Part shown: piece by piece, positions 1-6,796 of the stretch
Layout: every line of letters starts with the position of its first letter
Numbering within the stretch: the stretch's first letter is position 1
Source: JBHENW01 sp046261875
Lineage (GTDB): Bacteria; Acidobacteriota; Thermoanaerobaculia; UBA5066; Gp7-AA6
Reading direction: 5' to 3'
Length of the DNA: 7,050 nucleotides
Assembly (NCBI GenBank): GCA_046261875.1
Contig: JBHENW010000146.1
Span: forward strand, 1 to 7,050
Made by a program: the position numbers and the translations under genes
Notes under the pieces: model-generated
What the model saw: the letters and a program-made list of their open reading frames with translations, nothing else
Told to the model about the DNA's origin: nothing
Database searches by the model: none

Positions 1-709
1 CGATCAGGCTCGCCTGGCTCTTGCCTGAGAAGGCCTTCGTGCCCGTGAGCATCTCGTAGAGCACGCAGCCGAACGCGAAAAGGTCGCTCCTCGCGTCGGC
101 CTCCTTCCCTTCGAGCTGCTCCGGGGACATGTACTGGAACGTCCCCAGAACCGTTCCGCGCGTCGTCAACGGCTGGCTCTCGTGGAAGGCCGTCGGAAGG
201 CTCGTGACGGACGGTGATCCCGGGGCCGCCGCGGCCTGCAGCTTCGCCAGGCCGAAATCCAGCAGCTTCACGCCCGTCTTCGTCAGCATCACGTTGCCCG
301 GCTTCAGGTCCCGGTGGACGATCCCGCTGCGGTGCGCGACGTCGAGCGCGGAGGCGATCTCGATCCCGAACTTGAGCGCCTGTTCGACCGGAAGAGCCCC
401 TTTACCCAGCCGGTCCGCGAGGGTCTCTCCCTCGAGGTACTCCATGACGAGATAGTCGGTGCCGTCCTGGTGTCCGACGTCATGGAGCGTGCAGATGTGC
501 GGGTGTGAGAGCTGCGAGATCGTCTGCGCCTCGCGCTCGAGCCGCTGGCGCAGCTCGGGCAGCGAAGACATGTGCTCGGGCAACACCTTGAGCGCGACGT
601 CGCGGCCCAGCCGCGTGTCCTTCGCTCGATAGACCTCCCCCATGCCGCCCGCGCCCAGCGGCGAAAGAATCTCGTAGGGTCCCAGTCGGGCGCCGGTTTG
701 CAGTGTCAC
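1..709 (-). CDS. Ser/Thr protein kinase, N-terminal part (gene runs off left edge)
   Basis: This is a eukaryote-type Ser/Thr kinase, of which 236 codons are visible. I chose the GTG start at 709-707 because a strong AAGGAG lies 5 nt upstream and because the paralogue at 4088-6782 aligns from the same residue (TL..GARLGPYE). Seen in the translation: glycine loop LGAGGMGEV (residues 18-26), ATP-binding Lys41 (ALKVL), helix-C Glu60, catalytic HRDLKPGN starting at His132, Asp151-Phe-Gly, and the activation segment ending MSPEQLEGKEADARSD. All catalytic residues are present, so the kinase should be active. The reading breaks off in the C-lobe (KAFSGKSQASLI). The missing part cannot be seen; relatives commonly carry a TM segment plus a propeller or TPRs. 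The visible part is closely similar to the kinase domain of the gene at 4088-6782, so the two are recent paralogues in the same orientation. It is transcribed divergently from the CHASE kinase gene. Its substrate is unknown. Confidence 0.93.
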   Translation of the reverse strand, partial: MTLQTGARLGPYEILSPLGAGGMGEVYRAKDTRLGRDVALKVLPEHMSSLPELRQRLEREAQTISQLSHPHICTLHDVGHQDGTDYLVMEYLEGETLADRLGKGALPVEQALKFGIEIASALDVAHRSGIVHRDLKPGNVMLTKTGVKLLDFGLAKLQAAAAPGSPSVTSLPTAFHESQPLTTRGTVLGTFQYMSPEQLEGKEADARSDLFAFGCVLYEMLTGTKAFSGKSQASLI

Positions 710-714
710 CGGGG

Positions 715-720
715 CTCCTT
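715..720 (-). promoter_or_regulatory. Shine-Dalgarno for the left-hand kinase
   Basis: On the minus strand AAGGAG stands 5 nt before a GTG codon. It decides the GTG start at 709 for the left-hand kinase, which has no ATG nearby. It is the clearest ribosome binding site in the window. Confidence 0.75.
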
Positions 721-788
721 TCGTGCGCTCCCGCCGTCGGTCCACGCGGCGCGGCAGATCGTTTCTTGATGTCGGAATGGGCCGGTCG

Positions 789-794
789 ATTGTA
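789..794 (-). promoter_or_regulatory. possible -10 element for the left-hand kinase
   Basis: The minus strand reads TACAAT here, matching five of six bases of the sigma-70 -10 consensus. It stands in a very GC-rich divergent intergenic region and would give a leader of about 70 nt before the GTG at 709. There is no recognisable -35 at the proper distance; that interval instead holds the CCCGG-CGG-CCGGG palindrome at 807-819. This is a weak call based on a single hexamer. Confidence 0.22.
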
Positions 795-879
795 TGCCGC
801 CGCGAGCCCGGCGGCCGGGACGGGTCAGTGCGATCCGCCGCAGGCGATCCAAGAAGGCCGAAGGAGAAATAATCAGGGC

Positions 880-2994
880 GTGACGAGCGGCGCGGGCCAG
901 CTGGGCGGCCGGTCCGGTTCGGAGTCGGGCCGGTACACGGCGCGCCGACTGCGGTCGGCCCTGTCCCTGTGGCGCTCCTCCATCCGCGGCACGGACATCC
1001 TTGCCGCGGGCGTACTGGTGGCCTTGTCCCTCGGGCTGGGCGCCTACCTGCTCGCCCGCGCCCAGGCCGCCGCGCACCTCGCCTTCGCGGAACGAACCCG
1101 GCATCTGCTGGCGGCGGTCACCGAGAGACTGCTGCAGCCGTCCGAGGACCTGGCCGCGCTCCAGAGCCTTCTCGAGGCTTCCGGTCCGGTGAACCGCCGG
1201 CAGTTTCGTAATCTGACGAAGCCGACGCTGCGGCGCAACCGGCTGGTCTACGCGCTGGAGTGGCTTCCCCTCGTCCGCGAATCCGAGCGCTCCGTATACG
1301 AGGCGGAGGCGCAGGCGTCGGGCCTGACCGATTACCGCTTCTGGGAAACCGGTCCCGACGGGAGACCGCGCGAGGCAGGACGCCGTCCTTACTACGTGCC
1401 GATCCACTACATGGAGCCGCCGAGTGCTCTGGCCCTCGGCTTCGATGTCGCCGCCGATCCCGGCCGATGGCGCATCGCCCAGACCGCGCGCGATTCGGGC
1501 CGGATCGCGGCGTCGAGCCCTTTCCGGCTGATCCAGGACACCGGGAACCAGGACGCCTCGCCGGCGGTCGTCATGTACGCTCCGGTGTACAGAGAAGGCG
1601 ACCCCGGTTCGGAGGAAGGCAGACGCGCATCGCTCACGGGTTTCGCGATGGCGATCTTTCGTGTGGCGCCCCTGGTGGACGCCGCCGCCGCGGCGGGGGA
1701 CGCTTCCGGCCTCGCCTTCGTCATGCGGGACCTCGACGCGGAGGGAGTGCCGGCGCTTGCGCAGCGACCGCCGGGAGCCGCTGCGCTGCCGCGGCGGGCC
1801 GGCTTCGAGCTGGAGTTTCCCGTGGAGTTCGCCGATCGCCGGTGGGCGCTGAACATCTTTGCCCCTCCCGGCGCCTTTCTCCCCGCGACCCGCGGGGCGA
1901 TCGGGTGGGCCTCCGCCGGCGTGCTCGCCGCGCTCTTCGGCCTCGTGACGGTGACCTCTCTGCGGACCATCTCGCGGCTGCGCCGCCAGGCGGAGAAGGT
2001 CGGGCCCTACCGCCTCGTCGCGCGTCTGGGCGGGGGAGCGATGGGCGTCGTATGGGAGGCGCGCCATGCCCTGTTGCGGCGCCCGACGGCGGTCAAGCTG
2101 CTCGCGCCAGGTACCGAGGGGGAACGCTCGCTCGCGCGATTCGAGCGCGAGGTCCAGCTGACGGCGGGCCTCACGCACCCGAGCACGATCGCGATCTATG
2201 ACTATGGCCGGACGGCCGAGGGGACATTCTATTACGCCATGGAACTCTTGCGCGGCATCAATCTGCTGCAGCTCGTCGCCTTCGAAGGGCCATTACCGTC
2301 GGCGCGCGCCGTCCATTTTCTGAAGCAGGCGTGCGGCGCGCTCGCGGAGGCGCACGCAGCGGGCCTCATTCACCGCGACATCAAGCCGGCGAACCTGATG
2401 ATCTGCGTCCAGGGGGGAATCCCCGACTTCCTGAAGGTCCTCGACTTCGGGCTCGTCAAGGACATCGGCGCCGTTGATCGGCTGCCGGAAGGAAAGGGGC
2501 AGGCCGGTGTCGACGCTGCCCTCTCGCAGAACGGATCGTTGCTCGGAACACCCCTGTACTTGGCCCCCGAAGGGATGAGCGATCCTGCGGCGGTGGATGC
2601 GCGCGCGGATATCTTCGCGCTCGGCGGCGTCGGCTACTTCCTTCTGACCGGCCACTCCCCCTTCCCGGGGCGCACGGCGATCGAGGTCTTCGCTATGGAG
2701 CGCCGGGGTCCGCCCGCCGCCCGGGAGCTCGCGGCGCATCCCGTCCCGGCCGCGCTGGAAGAGACGATCAGCCGATGTCTCGCATTTCGCCGTGAGTCGC
2801 GGCCGGGCTCAGCGGAGACGCTCGCCGCGATGCTCGATGAGTGCGCCGTCACGCCGCCTTGGAGCCTCGAAAACGCGAAAACCTGGTGGCGGGACCGGGG
2901 GCCGGCGGCCCTCGAAGCGGCCCGCGCACAACGCGAAGAGAGAGGTCAGATCCTGGTTCTGTCCTCCCGCTCCGGGGACCGCAGGCCGCAATAG
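880..2994 (+). CDS. membrane receptor Ser/Thr kinase with periplasmic CHASE sensor
   Basis: This 704-residue transmembrane kinase probably senses a small extracytoplasmic ligand and phosphorylates Ser/Thr on cytoplasmic targets. Order of parts: a short cytoplasmic tail; TM1 at about 39-59; a helical stalk; a CHASE-type domain at about 115-250 with EWLPLV, PIHYMEP, LGFDV, the ARDSG block and APVY; TM2 at about 339-361; and a kinase domain at about 377-655. Kinase motifs seen are LGGGAMGVV, Lys406 (AVKLL), Glu424, His498-Arg-Asp500 with IKPANL, Asp522-Phe-Gly, and APE at 562-564, so it looks catalytically complete. It ends in a tail with the NAKTWW motif. I chose GTG at 880 because AAGGAG lies at 861-866 (13 nt away, rather long). 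An in-frame ATG at 769 is the alternative but would add an unconvincing leader. The kinase domain belongs to a different subfamily from the other two kinases here (GIPDFLKVLDFGLVKD). The CHASE call comes from motif pattern by eye. The ligand and substrates are unknown. Confidence 0.88.
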   Translation: MTSGAGQLGGRSGSESGRYTARRLRSALSLWRSSIRGTDILAAGVLVALSLGLGAYLLARAQAAAHLAFAERTRHLLAAVTERLLQPSEDLAALQSLLEASGPVNRRQFRNLTKPTLRRNRLVYALEWLPLVRESERSVYEAEAQASGLTDYRFWETGPDGRPREAGRRPYYVPIHYMEPPSALALGFDVAADPGRWRIAQTARDSGRIAASSPFRLIQDTGNQDASPAVVMYAPVYREGDPGSEEGRRASLTGFAMAIFRVAPLVDAAAAAGDASGLAFVMRDLDAEGVPALAQRPPGAAALPRRAGFELEFPVEFADRRWALNIFAPPGAFLPATRGAIGWASAGVLAALFGLVTVTSLRTISRLRRQAEKVGPYRLVARLGGGAMGVVWEARHALLRRPTAVKLLAPGTEGERSLARFEREVQLTAGLTHPSTIAIYDYGRTAEGTFYYAMELLRGINLLQLVAFEGPLPSARAVHFLKQACGALAEAHAAGLIHRDIKPANLMICVQGGIPDFLKVLDFGLVKDIGAVDRLPEGKGQAGVDAALSQNGSLLGTPLYLAPEGMSDPAAVDARADIFALGGVGYFLLTGHSPFPGRTAIEVFAMERRGPPAARELAAHPVPAALEETISRCLAFRRESRPGSAETLAAMLDECAVTPPWSLENAKTWWRDRGPAALEAARAQREERGQILVLSSRSGDRRPQ

Positions 2995-3020
2995 AATGGC
3001 CCGAACGAAACGAGGTCGAA

Positions 3021-3335
3021 ATGCTGAGCTTGGACGCGGCCTTCGAACGGATTGGCACGGCTCTCCGGGGGATGGGGTACGTTCTTGCGAAGCAGGAAAA
3101 GCCTCCGGAGTCTCCGGGAGACCGGCTCGCCGTCTTCACTTCGCCAAACATGTCGATGCGCGTCTCCTGGACCGAAAAGGCGCGTCTCCTGGCGCTCCAG
3201 TTCGAGGCCGACGGAAAGTGGGTCGATTTTACGAGGCTCGGCTTCGGCCCCCGAGGTCTCGAGGAATCCGCAGTCGATTCGCTGGTCCGCGCGGTTCAGA
3301 AGGAGGTGGGCGAGACTTCGACCGACGCGGGCTGA
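3021..3335 (+). CDS. small protein of unknown function, downstream of CHASE kinase
   Basis: This 104-residue soluble-looking protein is one I do not recognise. The ATG at 3021 has GAGG at 3012-3015, 5 nt upstream, and lies 26 nt after the stop of the CHASE kinase, so the two are probably one transcript. The predicted pattern is an N-terminal helix (LDAAFERIGTALRGMGYVL), then alternating strands rich in charged and hydrophobic residues (RLAVFTSP, MRVSWTEKARLLALQFEAD, KWVDFTRLGF), then a C-terminal helix (LEESAVDSLVRAVQKEV). There is no signal peptide, TM segment, Cys or metal-binding motif. An alpha-beta sandwich is plausible. Being co-transcribed with the kinase, it could be a modulator or substrate, but nothing in the sequence shows this. 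The codon pattern and ribosome site support a real gene. Confidence 0.72.
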   Translation: MLSLDAAFERIGTALRGMGYVLAKQEKPPESPGDRLAVFTSPNMSMRVSWTEKARLLALQFEADGKWVDFTRLGFGPRGLEESAVDSLVRAVQKEVGETSTDAG

Positions 3336-3413
3336 ACGGAAAGCGAGGGTTCGACCTCCTCCGGCAGCACGATCACCCCCCCGGACGGGCGTCTGAGACT
3401 CGAAGGGAACAGG

Positions 3414-3494
3414 TCAGGGGCGGTGCCGGCCGGTTACCGTATCGAGCAGCCAAACTTTCGCGGGAACCTCGGCGCGCCTGTACACGAAGCGGAG
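3414..3494 (-). pseudogene. possible remnant of a kinase-propeller gene
   Basis: The minus-strand translation gives LRFVYRRAEVPAKVWLLD followed by TVTGRHRP and then a stop. In my recollection this has the flavour of a blade found in acidobacterial kinase-propeller proteins, where a FVYRRGE(V/L)PA(K/R)V..(V/L)D..TG(R/K) pattern recurs. Around it the frame decays into Arg-rich non-coding-like translation, and no start with a ribosome site is visible. If real, it is a fragment left by loss of a third paralogue. It may equally be a chance open frame in GC-rich DNA, since the resemblance is short and judged from memory. Confidence 0.2.
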
Positions 3495-3574
3495 TGGAGG
3501 CCCGGCGCCTAGCCCGTTTCGCCGACGACGCAGGCGTCGGGCGGCTCGCAGGGCGTCGAGTGGAGTGAGCGTGC

Positions 3575-3602
3575 GCGCCTCGCTCCTCTCGAAGCGAGAC
3601 GC
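3575..3602 (-). terminator. hairpin, possible terminator of the right-hand operon
   Basis: Two 10-nt arms, 3575-3584 and 3593-3602, flank an 8-nt loop. On the minus-strand transcript all ten positions pair (nine Watson-Crick plus one G-U); on the plus strand the corresponding position is a C-A mismatch. It begins 21 nt after the stop codon at 3624-3626, which fits transcription termination of the minus-strand operon. No U-run follows, so it is not a canonical intrinsic terminator and may instead be a 3'-end stabilising stem. Confidence 0.38.
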
Positions 3603-3623
3603 CGCGCCGCTCAAGTTTCTCTC

Positions 3624-4062
3624 TCAGCGCATCGGCTTGAGGTTGACCTCCCGGACGATCTGGGTCCCGAGGAACGTGCGCCAGTCGAGCCGTGGCTTCG
3701 CCATCTCGCGCTGCTTGTCCTCGTCCGCCGTTTTGTAGTGCCTCTCGGCGATCGCCTTCCCCTTCTTGTCGAGCTGCGCGCTGTAGTCCAGGGCGGCCAT
3801 GTTCTTGTGCAGCGTCGCAAAAGCGATGTCCCAGTCGTCCGGTCCCGCCGGAGCCTTCACGAAGATCTTCTGGTCCAGGACGAGGCCCTGCTTCTTGCCC
3901 TCATCGTTTTGCGGCAGCACGTTCTGCCTGAGGTATTTCAGGTTAGTCCTCGAAGTGTCCGGGTGCAGTCCGGTAGAAAGAAATCTCCCAGACTGGCCCT
4001 TCCGTCCAATGGTCCTGGGCGGCAGCCACACCTCCGAGCAGCAACCGGCGGCCGGGTTTCAC
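3624..4062 (-). pseudogene. small exported protein, interrupted by a +1 frameshift
   Basis: Reading from a GTG at 4062-4060, the minus strand gives a basic start and short hydrophobic stretch (KPGRRLLLGGVAAA, then QDHWTEG) that resembles a short signal peptide, followed by GPVWEISFYRTAPGHFED and a TAA at 3945-3943. In the next frame the protein continues with LKYLRQNVLPQNDEGKKQG, PAGPDDWDIAFATLHKNMAALD and the end LGTQIVREVNLKPMR. Deleting one base at about 3943-3945 joins them as FEDYLKYLR and yields 145 residues. From memory the whole resembles small secreted proteins of dimeric alpha/beta-barrel (NIPSNAP-like) type, but that assignment is tentative and the function is unknown. The interruption is either a real mutation or a read error. 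An unbroken but shorter GTG frame begins at 4031; its first 25 or so residues look non-coding. Its likely start lies 25 nt after the stop of the kinase gene, so it should be the last gene of the operon. Confidence 0.6.
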
Positions 4063-4087
4063 TGACCCGTCGGGCACGAGGAAACAT

Positions 4088-6782
4088 CTACTTCTTCAAC
4101 GCCGCCGTCCAGTTGAGGACGAGGGTGATCGGCACAGGGGCTTCCTCGGCAACCCGTACATGGACGAGAAACCGGCCGTCGGGCGACACGTCGTACTTGG
4201 GCGGGGCGCCGAACCCCGTCCCTCCGCGCGCGAGCGGAGGCACCTGGAAGAGAGTGCGGGACTGCCCGAGCACCGCCTCTCCGGCGCGAGTCTCCACGGA
4301 GACCGCCGCGAGCTTCCTTCCCGTCGCGATGTAGAAAAGCTCCCGGCCGTCCGCGCTCCACTCCGGCTGCGATCCTCCTTCCGTCGAGACCCGTCTTCGA
4401 GTGGCTTCCGGGAAGGCGGCGAGATAGACCTCGGGCCTCCCCGGCTCGTCGGAGACATAGGCCACCCCGGTTTCCGTCGGGGGAGAACTGGGCGTTCCTT
4501 TCCTCGAAGGGAGTCGCGACGAAGGCGCGGGGGCGCCGGTCACCGTCCAAAGGAAGGACCTTGATGTCGCGGTTCGTCCGCGAATTGAATTCCTCGTAGA
4601 GGAGGAACCGGCCGTCTCTGGAGAAGCCGTTCGGAAACTTATTGTTGCCCGATTCGAGCAGGAGACGCTCTTCATCCCTCTCTCGAAGGCCTTTTTCGTA
4701 GAGATCCCATTGAGCCTTCCGGCTCGAGGAGAAGACGAGCCGGCCGCCGTCCGGCGACCAGACCGGCCAGAGGTCCACCCCGACCCCGTAAGTCAGTTGC
4801 GTCCCGGTCCCGCGGGTTGTCTCGTAGATCCAGAGCTTGGGCGCGGTGGAATACCGCGGGTCCATCAGGCTCAGAGCGACTCTCGTCCCGTCGGGCGAGA
4901 GCCGGGCGTTGGGGTAGGTGCCGGGAGGCCCGACGGTGCCGAGCTCCTGGCCCGTCCGATCCAACCACACCAGACGTGAGAGCCGTCCCTCACCCTGCGG
5001 CGAGTAGGCCAGCAGAGAACCCGAGGCGGAAAAGATCGAACCTCCCGTCGGCGGGAAATGCTCCACGCGTTCGGCAACGGGAAGCGGCTGTCCCGCAATC
5101 GCCAACGTCCTAGGGTCGAACGGCGCGGCGAGGAGACGGCCCCCCCGCAGGAAGAGGAGATGACCGGAAGCAAAGGCCATGTTCCCGTCGGCATCCAAGA
5201 CAAAGGTCTTCTCATCGGAGTCGAGGGAGCCGGCATAGATCCCCCCTCGAGCCCTCTCCGCGAGACGGGCGCTGTAGAGAAACCGCCGGCCATCCGGGAG
5301 AAACAGGGGCCAGCGGTGGGTGACTTCTCCCCCCTTTTCGTCGAGCCTCGTCACAGCGGCAGGTTTCCCCCCGGAGGACGAGACGCGATGGAGGGGGGCG
5401 CGGGGGCCGGGGGAATAGAGGATCGTCCCGTCTCCGCTCCAACTCCCTCCCCGTCCTTCGAAGACATCCGCGAGCGCACGCGGAGGCGCGGGGGAATCGG
5501 AGGCCTCGACTGTCTTGAGCTTCCCGTTCGCGAAGAAACCCAGGAAGCGGCTGTCGGGAGACCAGAAGGGGAAGTAGGCGTCCTCGGTTCGGGGAATCGG
5601 GAACGCCTCGAGAGCGTCCAATGGATGCACCCAGAGCTGCGTCCCGCCGTCAGGATCCGCAGCAGTAAAGGCGAGCCTTCGGCCGTCGGGCGAGACCGTG
5701 ACCGGGCCCGGGTTCGCTTCGCCGGCGAAGAGAAAGGCGCTGTTCGCGGGAGGCGGGATGAAGGCGCGGACGGTTCGCGGCGGCTCCACCTGCCGACGTC
5801 TGACGCCGAAAGCCAGGGCCGCAGCGAGGGCCACGGAGAGCAGGGCCACGAGTCCCCAGGCCAGCCGCTCGCGGCTCTTTCTGCGGGCGACCGCCGGGGC
5901 AGGCAGGCCGGCGGCGGAACCTCCCTCGGCGATCCACTGCATCTGCAGCTTCACATCGTGGGCCGTCTGCCACCGATCGTCCCGATCCTTGGCCAGGCAG
6001 GTCTTGACCACCCTATCCAGGGTCGGAGGCGTCATCGGCTGGACCTGAGAGATCGGCTGCGGCTCGTCCCGCAGGATCGAGCCGATCAACGACGCCTGGC
6101 TCGTCCCAGAAAATGCCTTGCGGCCCGTCGCCATCTCGTACAGGACGCAGCCAAACGCGAAGATGTCCGTCCGCGCGTCCGCCTCCTTGCCCTCCAGCTG
6201 CTCCGGCGCCATGTAGGAAAGCGTCCCAAGCAGCGTCCCCTCCGCCGTCAGGTCGGGCGCCTGTGTCGGAAAGGCCGTCAGGGATGACTGGGTGGAGACC
6301 GGCGCCAGCGCCTTGGCCAGCCCAAAGTCCAACAGCTTCACTCCCGACTTCGTCAGCATGACGTTGCCGGGCTTGAGGTCTCTGTGCACGATCCCCTGCC
6401 GGTGCGCCTTGTCCAGCGCGTCCGCCATCTGAACCCCGTAGCGCAGCATCTGCTCCACAGGCAGAGCCCCTCGCGCCGTCAGCCGGTCCGCCAGCGTCTC
6501 GCCCTCCAAATACTCCATAACGAGGTAATCGACCCCGTCCTGGTGGCCCACGTCGTACAGCGCGCAGATGTGCGGATGCGACAGCTGCGAAATCGTCCTC
6601 GCCTCTCGATCAAACCGCTGTCGCACCTCGGGCGAAGACGAGAGATGAGTCGGCAGCACCTTGACCGCCACCGTCCGCTCCAGCCGCGTGTCCCGCGCCC
6701 GGTACACCTCCCCCATCCCGCCGGCCCCGAGGGCCGAAAGAACCTCGTAGGGGCCGAGGCGGGCGCCGGCGGCAAGAGTCAT
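4088..6782 (-). CDS. Ser/Thr kinase with TM segment and C-terminal TolB/WD40-like propeller, frameshifted
   Basis: This is a kinase anchored by one TM segment, with an outward-facing beta-propeller probably used for ligand or protein binding. Residues from the ATG at 6782-6780: LGAGGMGEV 18-26, Lys41, Glu60, His133-Arg-Asp135 with LKPGN, Asp152-Phe-Gly, APE 192-194; TM about 307-327 (LAWGLVALLSVALAAALAFG); then about eleven PD40-type blades (VSPDGRRLAF, WSPDSRFLGF, RLSPDGTRVALS, VWSPDGGRLVF and others). The start is chosen by alignment with the paralogue at 1-709; an ATG at 6791 and TTG at 6794 are also in frame. At the GGGG run 4465-4468 one extra base shifts the frame after about residue 772. 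Removing it gives SPDGNRVAYVSDE and runs on through YDVSPDGRFLVHV to the family-typical end LNWTAALKK (897 residues). Without correction the frame continues to 4059 as an Arg/Gly-rich tail of no family likeness. The start lies 14 nt downstream of the preceding gene's stop, so the two are in one operon. Confidence 0.9.
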
Positions 6783-6796
6783 GGCGGGCATCAACC

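Larger units (their letters stand above)
710..879. other. divergent intergenic region
   Basis: This 170-nt stretch separates two divergently transcribed kinase genes, so promoters for both should lie here. Visible elements are the minus-strand AAGGAG at 715-720, a TACAAT hexamer (minus strand, 789-794), a 5-bp GC palindrome at 807-819, a 7-bp direct repeat GCGATCC at 830-836 and 844-850, and AAGGAG at 861-866 on the plus strand. An open plus-strand frame continues upstream to an ATG at 769 and further to 703. Its translation there is compositionally poor and has no good ribosome site, so I treat it as non-coding. Confidence 0.6.
3336..3623. other. gap between convergent genes
   Basis: This 288-nt stretch lies between the ends of the plus-strand CHASE kinase operon and the minus-strand operon. 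It contains a strong hairpin at 3575-3602, a small 5-bp hairpin at 3526-3539, and a minus-strand reading segment at 3417-3494 that resembles a propeller-repeat scrap. I find no complete gene. No T-rich terminator follows the stop at 3335 on the plus strand. Confidence 0.55.

Noticed and set aside
769..879. N-terminal extension of the CHASE kinase from ATG 769
   Set aside because: No Shine-Dalgarno before it, and the added 37 residues are low-complexity and unlike a signal or domain; the GTG at 880 has AAGGAG upstream.
706..2178. 490-codon open frame on the minus strand, opposite the CHASE kinase
   Set aside because: Arg/Gly-rich translation without motifs, lying antisense to a gene with clear domains; a normal shadow frame in GC-rich DNA.
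1260..2201. 313-codon plus-strand frame inside the CHASE kinase
   Set aside because: Out-of-frame translation of the kinase gene, full of Arg and Gly; no domain likeness.
3336..3512. Read-through extension of the 104-residue protein, open for about 58 codons after its TGA
   Set aside because: No sign of stop-codon suppression or family likeness; open frames of this length are expected by chance at this GC content.
3526..3539. CGACG-CAGG-CGTCG hairpin as a terminator for the plus-strand operon
   Set aside because: Only 5 bp, 190 nt beyond the stop codon, and no T-run follows.
2792..3568. 258-codon plus-strand frame across the end of the CHASE kinase and the small protein
   Set aside because: It conflicts with two better supported genes and its translation is Arg-rich without motifs.
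3738..4334. 198-codon plus-strand frame
   Set aside because: It is antisense to the small exported protein and the propeller end, both of which show family-like sequence on the minus strand.
5058..6287. 409-codon open frame on the plus strand
   Set aside because: It is antisense to the kinase-propeller gene, has low-complexity composition and no ribosome site or family motif.
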